Assembly (NCBI GenBank): GCA_012838585.1
Contig: DUPB01000001.1
Coordinates: 1-35,065, forward strand
Length of the DNA: 35,065 nucleotides
Reading direction: 5' to 3'
Source: Bacteroidales bacterium
Lineage (GTDB): Bacteria; Bacteroidota; Bacteroidia; Bacteroidales; Dysgonomonadaceae
The stretch's first letter is position 1; every line of letters begins with the position of its first letter. A program made the translations under genes and the position numbers. Below the pieces are notes generated by a model that was not told the origin of the DNA, did not search any database, and saw only the letters and a list, made by a program, of their open reading frames with translations. Below are positions 26,201-32,636 of this stretch, in pieces.

Positions 26201-26998
26201 TTCGACATTAAGCTTAATGTTTTTGTTAGCACCGCCAAGTGCGATATTCCTGTATACTCTAAGAAAACCTCCCCCCGTTGTTACTCCAGCGCCATCGCCC
26301 ATTTGTCCACCGGAAACATACACGTTCTTGAACCTAAGAGCGTGGTTGTCAGACCCATATATATAAATGAATGACCCTGCATTTGACCTGTAGTTTTTCA
26401 CGTAGCAGTACTCCATTGTTATCGTTGCATTGTTTGAGTACATGGTACAGGTTAAAAGTGTGCCATCGGCGGCACCACCCGCGGTAGTCGTGTTGTCGTA
26501 GGTTAAGCCTCTAAAATATACATTTGTGGATTGAGTTTCAACTGGACTTCCTACGGCACTTGGGCCAATTCTGATAACGCTGGCATTAGCAGTTGGCTCA
26601 ATATCTATTATGGTAGGATATGCTTCTACACATATATTACAAGTATCGGTAGCACTTGTAAATTCGTTGGGTACAGGGAAACCACCAATAAAACGGATTG
26701 TTTTGTTTCCTGTAAGTTCAATAGATTGACTTGCGGTATATCTGCCTTCTGCCATGTATATGGTATAGGTTCTACCGTCGTTAGTACCTAAGCCTATAGT
26801 TTGACAAGCTTTACCAACTGTCTTAAAAGCCGTTTGCCAGGTTAAGCCGTCATTCGCATCGTTACCTGTATTCCATGAAACGAAATAGGGTGCTGGATCT
26901 TGGGCTTGTGCTGTTAAACTACTTGCAAATAGCGCTAACAGTAGCAAAAGCACTGTTATTAAATATAATCTATATGAAATGACTTTTTTCATTATCAT
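17297..26998 (-). CDS. giant type IX-secreted surface protein with beta-helix, TSP3 and three large repeats
   Basis: A 3,233-residue protein. A signal peptide (to about residue 32) is followed by a right-handed beta-helix (about 38-600) with many GGAI/NN-turns as in polymorphic outer-membrane proteins, Ig/PKD-like regions (about 640-860), a cadherin- or VCBS-like region (about 875-985), an unassigned domain (about 1000-1180), a discoidin-like region (about 1212-1340), and then three copies of a 385-residue unit starting at Cys1436, Cys1822 and Cys2205. Thrombospondin type-3-like Ca-binding segments (DTDGDGVPDIYDLD and variants) join the modules. Past 2620 come further beta-rich domains. The last 75 residues or so (VYDVTGKQVLK, GIYIVKVHG, KRVLIH) form a type A type IX sorting domain, so it should cross the outer membrane and be anchored or released. 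The start may be Met3 (26992). It follows the fimbrial lipoprotein genes by 77 bp and is AT-rich. Ligand unknown; adhesion is a guess. Confidence 0.88.
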   Translation of the reverse strand: MIMKKVISYRLYLITVLLLLLALFASSLTAQAQDPAPYFVSWNTGNDANDGLTWQTAFKTVGKACQTIGLGTNDGRTYTIYMAEGRYTASQSIELTGNKTIRFIGGFPVPNEFTSATDTCNICVEAYPTIIDIEPTANASVIRIGPSAVGSPVETQSTNVYFRGLTYDNTTTAGGAADGTLLTCTMYSNNATITMEYCYVKNYRSNAGSFIYIYGSDNHALRFKNVYVSGGQMGDGAGVTTGGGFLRVYRNIALGGANKNIKLNVENCTFTNNTTREVDAGSLFKIQTNVASNGTKAVFKNNVFCTNDHIGTGVGTCIFVEGGEVTLENNTFSDNVGRATVHLDKCYAKSIKNNVFYNNTSDGRDGAAYSFNLTHDLGAGFTKAYVVEGDKFYGNTALSGLGRAHGGAIRAKDAPLTVQNCIFLGNKTVGSTVNNLVRGGAICVEDGSFTSSNCMYINNEARHSGGAIAHDGNFTFSSTNDIFYSNKAGMNGALSAQGGGAVLFINNSDQNIAFYNCNFLDNQTGRNGGAIKVDGPITGSSVLNILDNCKFWGNTAAYDNTKDISFDGRVNIGTSATPITNCYMQHAQATYPQTGTIRRFYFASAGNQFGVNPNIPVPPQTIPDASNFPCPEAATTFNPHIEATIGTDISITPLITETNICISEIATTKVSAFSDTGVAPFTFEYRIDKLAPGMTAWQEGDVRTKTSEAGSIAIHVDVPNNNDLEGVTYRFVGLKITDAAGRVKDYNPCGGTHFITVNVDPKPKLDANISFTCLGPTATLNASFTPTETATQDMVNLGARWSNSSSVTSWLWEGPNGYSSNEQNPTITNFSGSDYGDYTVTITDNNGCSTSKTVNIQFVDSDGDGIPDVCDINAVNDNIKIPVNTNVTDNVMENDVYDKTDTNIKVTGAEYHNSAGVFTPLTIDATTPTPVYTVSGTLAGTITLKNNGEYTFNSQTDFTGRVVLKYTISHTVYGATSTALLIINVLPEGNLVTELCDNVPPQPLFDKSTNTFSILNGVKVQRTLTRDLYSQGQSVNGCQSYYSAGYAWLRSEDTGNYTQHSVTYTFSNPQTSVQVFLLLMGNIGATSADDWANFSIKDENDNPITNFTLQKNPTGIDCKGKVHIYGHSVQVNDLNQTVTDAAIVVTSTATPFTSLTITNPKTNVGSSSNNGYGYFVELCETSLTPLDSDNDGIPDILDLDDDNDGILDTDEMDCIALDKSPLYEASGYTGNTYNNAIDGSFNTYATLQSYYTNNSYSYITVDLDNAVKPEGTYIDVYYYKEDPAPKFEYSSSPTTGFKSLDPYFYSATIGEAGRKATCMLPEDARYFKVTNQSYSSPLRVYEIRYTSCTDIDTDNDGIPNRLDLDSDGDGCPDAFEGDENVTPEHLNSDGSIDIVNYGDVNADGVPNLVNSGGAADIGGDVGQGVGYSNNQNINLCTDTDGDGVYDIYDLDCDNDGILDIDELYCDNPNLPIATTTGKGKYKTQLGFFDFTGLTWDHIGHEHTVTATYNGVTYEAKVTYIDIYNKQIPNNTTTDLTLLPDNPNVPIFIGYDMNTWNVDNQPQMIKNYYNVNGTNFKEAIFYDNTAGGNRQLYGEASFQIDVKAYKENHPEEPVPFQLVVFDAEGSGLKLFNNWPGQVTFTDLQGQGFQSLEKTGTANYDDIVTATHHTFTRTVKKVDLSPDNRILYYNHTANIPELASNVNGLFETIDYTMSSHSVRVDLKARSGAQAFGFAVRTLCDSDSDGIPNFLDLDSDGDGCHDAIEGDENVTSDHLNNDGSINITANGGVNADGVPNLVNAGGAADIGGDVGQGAGYSKNPLVNACTDTDGDGVPDIYDLDNDNDGILDIDELYCNNPDLPIAATVGRGQYKTQLGFFDFTDAEWNAIGDKVTRTATYNGVTYTAEVTYIDIYNKSIPSGNTTTDLRDLNDSGLVPKFEGWDMNTWNVDTQPQMIKNYYNVNGTNFKEAIYYDKNATGAKPLHGEASFKIDVKAHIEGQPDNPVPFQLVVFDAEGSGVEALNNWYGQVKFTDLQGKGFQSLEKTGTANYDDVVTVTHGDFTRTAKKVELSPDNRILDFNHTANLTNLPSNVNGLFETIDFTSSNHIVRVDVKARSGCQGFGFAVRTLCDADSDGIPNFLDLESDGDGCYDAIEGDENVTATHLNANGSISGGVNADGVPNLVNAGGAADVGGDVGQGAGYSKNPLVNACTDSDGDGVPDIYDLDNDNDGILDVDELHCGNPDLPVATTTGDGEFKNQLGFFNLSGLTWDQIGQTHPVTATYNGVTYTAEITYYDVDNRTNIGGTADFITAPVSSTVPSFVGHDIDTWSAGPAQMIHRYYNVNGEGFKEAISIHNKSLVGEAKFWIKVKAHKEGDPNKPVPFKLVVFDAEATSLKITNNFTEDINFIDFGKGFQLLEKTGTGDYTQQVTATADGGYSITVPKIRLSTDKRNITYYYTDNNVSGTPSNVNALFETIDHTLSEHKIEVRIKARAGGGAFGFAVRTLCSSNSDGTPDYLNVDSDGDGCPDAVEGSERVLLKQVHPLTHPDYPGQIKVKADGTTEGTPAEIVSKHTEAYGVPELVNPAAANTSGIAGTADATDADSSSDIGQGVGESKDATIHSQCNNYWMGNTTATNPTNWDTPTNWTQHVIPDSGEDVEFATTTNNLGSPAVNHLYLAQPGESKERTIGDLINHSDKDLVVTTGSQLTIGGTVQDENATAGTIVVQSAPDVPTGTLKFTNPTQNQNVSATVQFFNKGYECKDCGMYKKSWQYFGIPVKSADFPYNDVAGNEIVNRWDEFVNGNKWVTAANPLKAFEGYEITREGTDAPGSLDPNLYNFEGELVTSNTTIDFGTNTAPSTPRTLTFTSNVNYPGMNLVGNSYTAAIDIKHGLTFTGKDDGTIEATVYLFNTGTRDEWRKLNGSAASGLSSGQYLSVPQNLAGQTAEDGTDILLPAIIPSMHAFFVKVTGTTPTPSLTIDYAKLGRNAKVIGTDNQQVAWRSTTSPEGEKDSPPEATPLPNVVIDVLGTESADRVWLFQQPGTTQGFDNGWDGEKIFETGLAQIYVAGSDGNSYQVATVGDLIDTYFGFTAEMDGKYTLEFSVSPDIAARNLSLVDTQTGARVTLKSGAEYSFTAKEGDNGQRFKIVTSETNISSVIDKEPIENEHFIKIYSHRYEGVKVINQSGEDCMIEVYDVTGKQVLKTKIKYNSMETVLNSGSLHRGIYIVKVHGPTQREVKRVLIH
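19420..22693 (-). repeat. three in-frame copies of a ~1.15-kb coding repeat
   Basis: The copies begin at matching Cys-Thr-Asp codons: 22693-21536 (1,158 bp), 21535-20387 (1,149 bp) and 20386 to about 19420 (3' part diverged). Copies 1 and 2 share long identical peptides such as QPQMIKNYYNVNGTNFKEAI and QSLEKTGTANYDD; copy 3 keeps the frame but is more diverged. The TSP3-rich linker (GDENVT, VPNLVN, GGDVGQG) also occurs once before copy 1. Confidence 0.92.
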
Positions 26999-27038
26999 CC
27001 TTCTATTTTTTATTATAATCTTTCTATACTCAATTCCC

Positions 27039-27076
27039 AGCCCCCCATTTTTCCCCTACGGGGGGATTAAGGGGCT
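27039..27076. repeat. C/G-rich nested palindrome between fimbrial lipoprotein and giant gene
   Basis: Outer arms AGCCCC (27039-27044) and GGGGCT (27071-27076), with an inner CCCC-TAC-GGGG. It begins at the stop codon of the upstream lipoprotein gene. It resembles the element at 30746-30788 (shared CCCC, AATCCC and A-run pattern on the minus strand). It may act as a partial terminator or be a REP-like repeat. The rest of this short gap is AT-rich and shows nothing else. Confidence 0.55.
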
Positions 27077-28041
27077 TATTGTACGCTCACATTATAATAA
27101 AACAACATATTTCGCTCCACACCAGCAGGTAACTGAATGGTGTATATATCGTCGCCGAACTCGGGTGGCGGCATACCGTCAGGGTTATACGGAAACTTAA
27201 ATTGGACCTTAGCCGCCAGAATTTCTGGAGTTTGCCCTTCAGCATACTCGTTGATATAGGTTGTAAGCGTAAATGAATTTACCTTGTCACCCGCACCTAA
27301 ATTTTCGGGAATGAAAGTGAAAGTTTGCCAATCGGAATGCCCTGCCGTGTTAGTTTGCTCACTCGGTTTAGGTAAAACATACGTTTTTGTACCGAAGTTC
27401 AAGTATTTATAGCCGTAATCGGAATGCGTGGCACTTTGGTGTGCCGCGCCCAACGTTACCTCTATTTGCAATTTAGCAACTGCACGGGTAAGCGTTACTT
27501 TATTCAACGTGGGAGTTGTTGCAAAATCATGTGCTAAGCTTTTTCCAGACATTAAAAGAGGAGTGGTCATTGTCCATGGGGCTGTAGTGTTTTCCCGCAT
27601 AACGGCTTTTAGTGCCTCAACGGTTTCAACCGCGTCAAGTGCTGTTTTCAAATCGGCATCACAGTTGGCAACCAAATATACATCGCGCACTCCAGCTGTA
27701 GCGGGCGAAAGAGAGAGCGTAATGTTTCCCTCAAGATTTTCAAAAGTACCCACAAACCCTACTCCGGACAAGGTGGGAGAACTTAAGAAATATTTTTTAA
27801 CGGTTTGTCCCATCGTTGTCGGGAAAAGAAACAGGTATAAATACTCGACGACGTTTTCTTCGGTAGTGGCATAAGGAGGTGTTGGAGCTGCTCTCAACGA
27901 AAATCCGTCTTTGGGCGTAAACTCCGATAGATGATACGCTATAGTGATTTCGGTAGGACAGTGCGAAAAATCTTCTTTCACGCAGGAGGAGAGAAGAATC
28001 AAGGCAATGCCCGTTATGGTAAATAGATATTTATGTAGCAT
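27076..28041 (-). CDS. fimbrial lipoprotein, FimB/Mfa2-like
   Basis: A 321-residue lipoprotein with lipobox LLSSC (Cys20). The start of the mature chain, CVKEDFSHCP followed by beta-strand residues, is very like that of the FimB/Mfa2-like gene upstream (two cysteines, acidic residues, Ser, CP), so I place it in that wider family of type V pilus anchors and accessory subunits. VTLTRAVAKLQIEV and the final hydrophobic strand RNMLFYYNVSVQ match the two-domain fimbrillin fold. It lies between the broken fimbrillin gene and the giant gene. It may be a second anchor, an accessory subunit, or part of a secretion partner for the giant protein. Confidence 0.68.
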   Translation of the reverse strand: MLHKYLFTITGIALILLSSCVKEDFSHCPTEITIAYHLSEFTPKDGFSLRAAPTPPYATTEENVVEYLYLFLFPTTMGQTVKKYFLSSPTLSGVGFVGTFENLEGNITLSLSPATAGVRDVYLVANCDADLKTALDAVETVEALKAVMRENTTAPWTMTTPLLMSGKSLAHDFATTPTLNKVTLTRAVAKLQIEVTLGAAHQSATHSDYGYKYLNFGTKTYVLPKPSEQTNTAGHSDWQTFTFIPENLGAGDKVNSFTLTTYINEYAEGQTPEILAAKVQFKFPYNPDGMPPPEFGDDIYTIQLPAGVERNMLFYYNVSVQ

Positions 28042-28111
28042 ACAGGGTTGTTTTAACTAATGGGGACTGTTGCAGTTGACCTGTGGTTAGCAATAGGTGT
28101 AACCCGGTCGT

Positions 28112-29647
28112 TTATTTTGTAAATGTTTTAATTGGTTCAACGTTGTCGTTATAATATACTTTTAAATAGTCTCCACTCGCGGGAATATTCGCAAGCGTGT
28201 ATGTGTCGGTAGCCCCGTTTTCAGTTTTGTTGAAAACGGCATATTTATTAGTAGGATCTGTTTCTTTATATGTTACCCCGCCTATAGTTAAAGTTGTTTC
28301 TCCAAGCGGTTGTAATTTAATCGTATGCGGGTCGCACGCTTGCATGGTGTTGGTAATGTTCAACTGATTGCCGTCCAACACCAGTTGAAAGCCGTAGCCT
28401 AACACGGTTTCTAAATTCTTAAATTCCCAGTCGCCCACGGCGTATTTTACCTGAATAACTCCCGAACCCTGTAAAGTACAATATATCCGGTAGAGGTGAT
28501 TGCGCCTAATGGTGTAATCTTTCTCAGAGTTTACGTATTGATAAATAGGTATTTCATATGAAATTGTTTCGCCCTACTTTTCTGCATGCACTAAGAAGTT
28601 CAGTGGATATTGATATTCAGCCAGATAGGAATAAAAGGCTCTATTTGCTAACTTTGAATCACCTGCCTTGTGATAAGGCTCACCTACCTGATGATAGGTA
28701 TAATCACCGGTGCCCTCATCATACGTATGTACGGGAATGGATATGGATAAATTGCTTGAACCGATAGGCATTGTCGCGCTTGGATTGTATCCGTAAAAGA
28801 CATTATATGCCCTGTTAAATCCACTCAACTCCACATCTTTGAATTGATAACGTGCAGCGTTGGGATGAAGGTCGCCATTGTTATCGGTATTTTTAAGAAA
28901 CACTTCCAATTTCGCCAACGTGCGTTTTAACTCAATAGATGGATAGATGGGCGTGGGATTATCATAGGTAGCACCGGGTACTATATTTAAATTTTCCGCG
29001 ACACCCACCATAGGGATACCTTTTGGTTCTACGGTAGGAACTGGTAAGCCCGCATCGATAAAATATTGTTCGGGCAAATACCTGTACCAATATGCGGTAA
29101 AAATATTATTGTCGGTTGATTGCATGGATGGAATGGCAAACATGTCATTTAGGGTAGCGGTTTCAAGTTGTAATGCACTTAACCCCGATGTCCAAGCATT
29201 ATTTTCATTCGCTATTAAATACAATTGGTATTGCCCCGGCATAAGCTCTATATCCATATAGTAGGTAGTATCCGTTCCCACTGTTTCTTTGCCAAACTGA
29301 TCTTCATAGTAGGTGCTACCCTCATTGTAATTCACGCCACTACTATATAATTTATTTATCTTCAACACACCTTCGCTAAATGCCAATACGCGCATAGAGG
29401 CTATTTTGCTGTCGAAAGGATCGCCTTTATCGGTGGTTTCAGTGTAGCTTCCTGCTACCTCTTCCACGTCTCCCGACGCACGTGTAGCCGGTTGTACAAA
29501 CCCGATTTTCACGGTTGTTTGTACCCTCACGTGCGCGGGTTGTAGGTCATCCTCCATAACGGCGTCTCTGATGCAGGCGGTGAGCCACACCAGAAGCAGC
29601 GCTAAGAAAACAATACCATATGTGCGCACTTTGCTCATCTGAAACAA
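28112..29647 (-). pseudogene. fimbrillin-like lipoprotein gene interrupted by one in-frame TAG
   Basis: The frame starting at 29647 codes for 357 residues: a signal peptide with lipobox WLTAC (Cys25), ATRASG, and a FimA/Mfa1-type fold with LKRTLAKLEVFLKN. It stops at TAG (28574-28576) after NFLVHAEK. The same frame then stays open for a further 153 codons (from GETISYEIPIYQYVNSEKDY through RNHLYRIYCTLQG) to a TAA at 28112. The second part is the normal end of a fimbrillin: strands, RNHLYRI and a C-terminal strand. So one base change split a gene of about 510 codons. A start at Met4 (29638) is possible. Read as a point nonsense mutation; a sequencing error or read-through are the other options. 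Confidence 0.85.
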
Positions 29648-29674
29648 AAACCTATTATCAGCCCTCCATAAGCA

Positions 29675-30643
29675 TTAATTTCCCAGTATAACATTCCGAT
29701 AAACGAGGTTCCAATTGTTGATGATGGCTCTAACAATCATCCAAGTGGTTTCGGGATCGATAGCGTGTTCTAAAAAAATATCGATGTGAAAGTCTCTTTC
29801 GCACTCCAAGTTGTATGGTGGGGGAGTAGCCTGCTCGCGATTCAAAATCAAATCGTTCACCAAATCTGCCTCGTAAATTGGTTGATTCGTCTTATTGTCG
29901 ATAACGGTAAGTTTTGTGCCGCGATTTTCCACCAACTTCAAGAGCGTTAATATATCCGCTTTAAACAGATTGCCCTCGTTCTTGAGTGGCAACTGATATA
30001 CCCACCCCGTGCTTTTGGCGTAATCGCCGTTAAACAGGAATGCGCCATTGTTTTCTACCACCGAAAGGGAGAACGAGCCATCGCCAGGTAACCCGTGAAC
30101 GGTCAAATAAACCCGGTTGGTGAACTCTATCATATTGATGTCCACACGATCGAATATAGTACCCAAACGCGAGCGGTCGGTAATGGTAAGCGGAGCCGAA
30201 ACACCGTAGTAGAGCGATGTGGTGTGAGGCTTCCCGCCTTGTTGTGCTAGCAAGAGCTCCATCTCTTGTTTGGTGGTTTCACCTACTTTGAAATCGGAAA
30301 TCTCGTAAGCCGACAAATTGTCGCTACCCCAAGCTACAAACGTAAACGTGCCAATTTTGTAAAAGAGCGTGCGTTGCAGGTTCTCGGCAGATAGGGTTAG
30401 GTCGTTGAATGGGTACTCTCCCACTAACACCTCGTTTTCATCGAATGCGAACAGACGTATTTGTTTGAGTTGCGCCGGGTAGTTGCGGGTTATTTCGCAC
30501 GGTGTTTGGCTGTAGAAATGAAAATCTACCCCTTGCGGACACTCGCTCAGGTCATCGTAAATCATCGTGTCACACCCCTGCTGCCCCACTACCAGTAGCA
30601 GCACGGCGATAAATAACGTATGTAACTTTTTAAACACTTTCAT
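29675..30643 (-). CDS. FimB/Mfa2-family fimbrial anchor lipoprotein
   Basis: A 322-residue lipoprotein with lipidated Cys24 (GQQGCDTMIYDDLSECP) and the two-cysteine start typical of the FimB/Mfa2 family, which caps and anchors type V pili in the outer membrane and controls their length. Two beta-rich domains follow, with IRLFAFDENEVLVGEYPF in the first and a last strand ending NLVYRNVILGN. In the known fim and mfa clusters the anchor gene directly follows the major subunit gene; here too it follows the Mfa1-like gene, with a hairpin-bearing gap of 225 bp. Confidence 0.85.
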   Translation of the reverse strand: MKVFKKLHTLFIAVLLLVVGQQGCDTMIYDDLSECPQGVDFHFYSQTPCEITRNYPAQLKQIRLFAFDENEVLVGEYPFNDLTLSAENLQRTLFYKIGTFTFVAWGSDNLSAYEISDFKVGETTKQEMELLLAQQGGKPHTTSLYYGVSAPLTITDRSRLGTIFDRVDINMIEFTNRVYLTVHGLPGDGSFSLSVVENNGAFLFNGDYAKSTGWVYQLPLKNEGNLFKADILTLLKLVENRGTKLTVIDNKTNQPIYEADLVNDLILNREQATPPPYNLECERDFHIDIFLEHAIDPETTWMIVRAIINNWNLVYRNVILGN

Positions 30644-30745
30644 TTTTTCAGCAACAAATCGGCTGTTGGTTGTCCCGCTATAGCAGGATTTCCGCTTCGC
30701 TTTAATAAGCTGTTGGCAACTGTCAATTATACATTGCTTCGCCTT

Positions 30746-30788
30746 CTCCCCCAGGCTTTTTTGCCCCCTTTTCGGGATTGATGGGGAG
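30746..30788. repeat. C/G-rich imperfect palindrome downstream of the major fimbrillin
   Basis: Arms CTCCCC (30746-30751) and GGGGAG (30783-30788) with a smaller CCC/GGG pair inside. On the minus strand it shares CCCC, AATCCC, GGGG and an A-run with the element at 27039-27076, which suggests one degenerate repeat family. Confidence 0.45.
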
Positions 30789-30797
30789 CTTTTGTGA

Positions 30798-30823
30798 GCG
30801 GTAGCCCAACAAAGGACTACCGC
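30798..30823 (-). terminator. hairpin after the major fimbrillin gene
   Basis: Arms GCGGTAG (30798-30804) and CTACCGC (30817-30823), extended by an inner CC/GG pair, with loop AACAAA. It lies 46 bp after the stop of the Mfa1-like gene. On the minus strand no clean T-run follows, so it may protect the mRNA end or attenuate rather than fully terminate. Confidence 0.5.
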
Positions 30824-30868
30824 CCTGTTTTAATTGCTTTCCCTGCAGAGGAAAGACTTTAACGATGC

Positions 30869-32512
30869 TTATTTAAGAACAACGTCGCGACTAACTTTAT
30901 TCCATTTCAAGATTGTAGCTTCTACACGCATGTAGGTGTCTTGCTCATCTACTGTCGGGTCTGCTCCTTGTGGTGTAGCAGGCTCGTATATATTGACAGG
31001 TTTTATGATATTCGGGTCCTCCGGATCATTGGGGTCATAATTCATTCCTACTTTTTCAAATGCTGTAACATTAAGGACATAGATGTTGTTACGGCGTGTA
31101 TTACCGTTTTTTGTTTTCACTGGGTCTGAACTGTCAGTTACCCTATTCCAGAGTGAACGATAAACACATTTACCATCTTCATACTTGTACGATTTTTGCC
31201 CGGGAGCGTTTACACTTGAAAAAGCAGCTTCAGGAGTCAGGTAGAAGCGTCCATCAATCTCTCCTTTATAAAAAGTAGTACCTGCACTAAATGAGCCATC
31301 TGTCACTAATGGTTTATTAGATATTACATAACCTTCTGACCATGGCGGTGTCGATGGATCAGTTGTTTGAGGAGATACCGACAAATCACTGGTGTTATAC
31401 CAAAGACCGGTGCCAGCTTTTGCAACAAAAACAAGCGCGTCACCAGCGTCTCTCTTCAAAACTTCACTTGGGGTATATACTCCATAAATTTTCGCGTAAG
31501 CACTCCTGCTATATTTCCAATCTTTATTATCAGCTGGTATAGGCATGGAGTTTTCCAAGAAATAAAAACCGGCTGCTGTTGGAGTTCCGGTAAGCTTGGC
31601 AATAGTAGCTAAAGAAGTGGATGCGGCTTTAGCGAAATGTAAACCATAAGTCTCACCAAAATTTGTCGGTTGGTTATCTTCAACTGCTACAGAATGAATG
31701 GCTGAGGTGTAATTTTTATAGATCAGATTTGGTGAAGTTCCCGTCATTGTACGTTCTCCCGCGTGATTGGCGTATAGGTATGTTTTGGAAGCACCCATGG
31801 CTCCTCCATATTTTAAGCCGGTAAGCTGACCTTTAGAGTCAGTCGTGTTAGCAGTAGTATAGCTCCCAGCAGTAGCTGCATCAAGGGTAACGATTCCTTG
31901 ACAAACTACGCGCTCAACATTCTCGGAAAATACGTTTTGTGTATTTGATGCGTCTTGTATTTGCGTCAAAGTAATATTCGGTAAAACATTTACAGCAAAT
32001 GTTTTAGAAGACATTACGAAACTGCCGTCCGTAGAGAAGTCAGCAATTGGTTCGTCTGTAAGGGATACAACATGATCAGGGGCGTTTGCAATAGTGCCCT
32101 TCCTTTCACTACTCAATGAGCCACCATTGAGCAATAGTGCCAAGTTTTGAGGTCCTACAGTTGTTTTCCAAGGAGAAACCGTGTAAACTCCACCTGTTAA
32201 ATCAAAGAAATTTTGAGTTCCTTGCGGATATTCAGCACCACCTGCTCCTACAGAACCGAGAGCATTCCATGTTTTAATACCTGTACTCTCCACGTCAGAA
32301 AGTAGATCAATTAATGCCACAGTGGACTCGGCATCTCTACCGGCTTCATCTGCTTGAGTAGTCCTAGTAAATAACTCTTTTGCGGTAGAAATCTGCAATG
32401 TTACATGAGTGGTCTCTTGTGAAGGGTCAACATTAGGACCATCCTCGCTGTTACACGCCGCGAAGCCGAAGGCTATGGCGGCGACCATTAAAAGACTAGT
32501 TACTTTTTTCAT
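30869..32512 (-). CDS. Mfa1-like major fimbrial subunit
   Basis: A 547-residue lipoprotein precursor with lipobox GFAAC (Cys20) followed by acidic residues (CNSEDGPN), which fits surface export. Mature fimbrillins of this kind are trimmed after an Arg by a trypsin-like protease; Arg50 in KELFTRTT is the best candidate. The long middle is low in Cys and rich in Thr, Ser and Ala; near the end come RRNNIYVLNVTAFEKVG and a C-terminal strand YMRVEATILKWNKVSRDVVLK, expected to complete the neighbouring subunit by strand exchange. Size and layout match Mfa1 of Porphyromonas rather than FimA. It follows the DUF3868/OmpA gene by 124 bp and precedes the anchor gene. Confidence 0.85.
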   Translation of the reverse strand: MKKVTSLLMVAAIAFGFAACNSEDGPNVDPSQETTHVTLQISTAKELFTRTTQADEAGRDAESTVALIDLLSDVESTGIKTWNALGSVGAGGAEYPQGTQNFFDLTGGVYTVSPWKTTVGPQNLALLLNGGSLSSERKGTIANAPDHVVSLTDEPIADFSTDGSFVMSSKTFAVNVLPNITLTQIQDASNTQNVFSENVERVVCQGIVTLDAATAGSYTTANTTDSKGQLTGLKYGGAMGASKTYLYANHAGERTMTGTSPNLIYKNYTSAIHSVAVEDNQPTNFGETYGLHFAKAASTSLATIAKLTGTPTAAGFYFLENSMPIPADNKDWKYSRSAYAKIYGVYTPSEVLKRDAGDALVFVAKAGTGLWYNTSDLSVSPQTTDPSTPPWSEGYVISNKPLVTDGSFSAGTTFYKGEIDGRFYLTPEAAFSSVNAPGQKSYKYEDGKCVYRSLWNRVTDSSDPVKTKNGNTRRNNIYVLNVTAFEKVGMNYDPNDPEDPNIIKPVNIYEPATPQGADPTVDEQDTYMRVEATILKWNKVSRDVVLK

Positions 32513-32636
32513 TTTCTTGCTTTTTTAAATGATTAGTAAATAAGTGAATTTGTTATTGTTTATATATGTTGTTTGCTTTGTTTCGAGTTGCAGTTCTTGG
32601 TTTTTGAAAACTTATGACTCTACTATTGTGCCATTT

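Noticed and set aside
28574-28576. Reassigned TAG codon (alternative genetic code)
   Set aside because: TAG ends other normal genes in the window (HEPN, DUF3575) at the expected length, so a point mutation is simpler.
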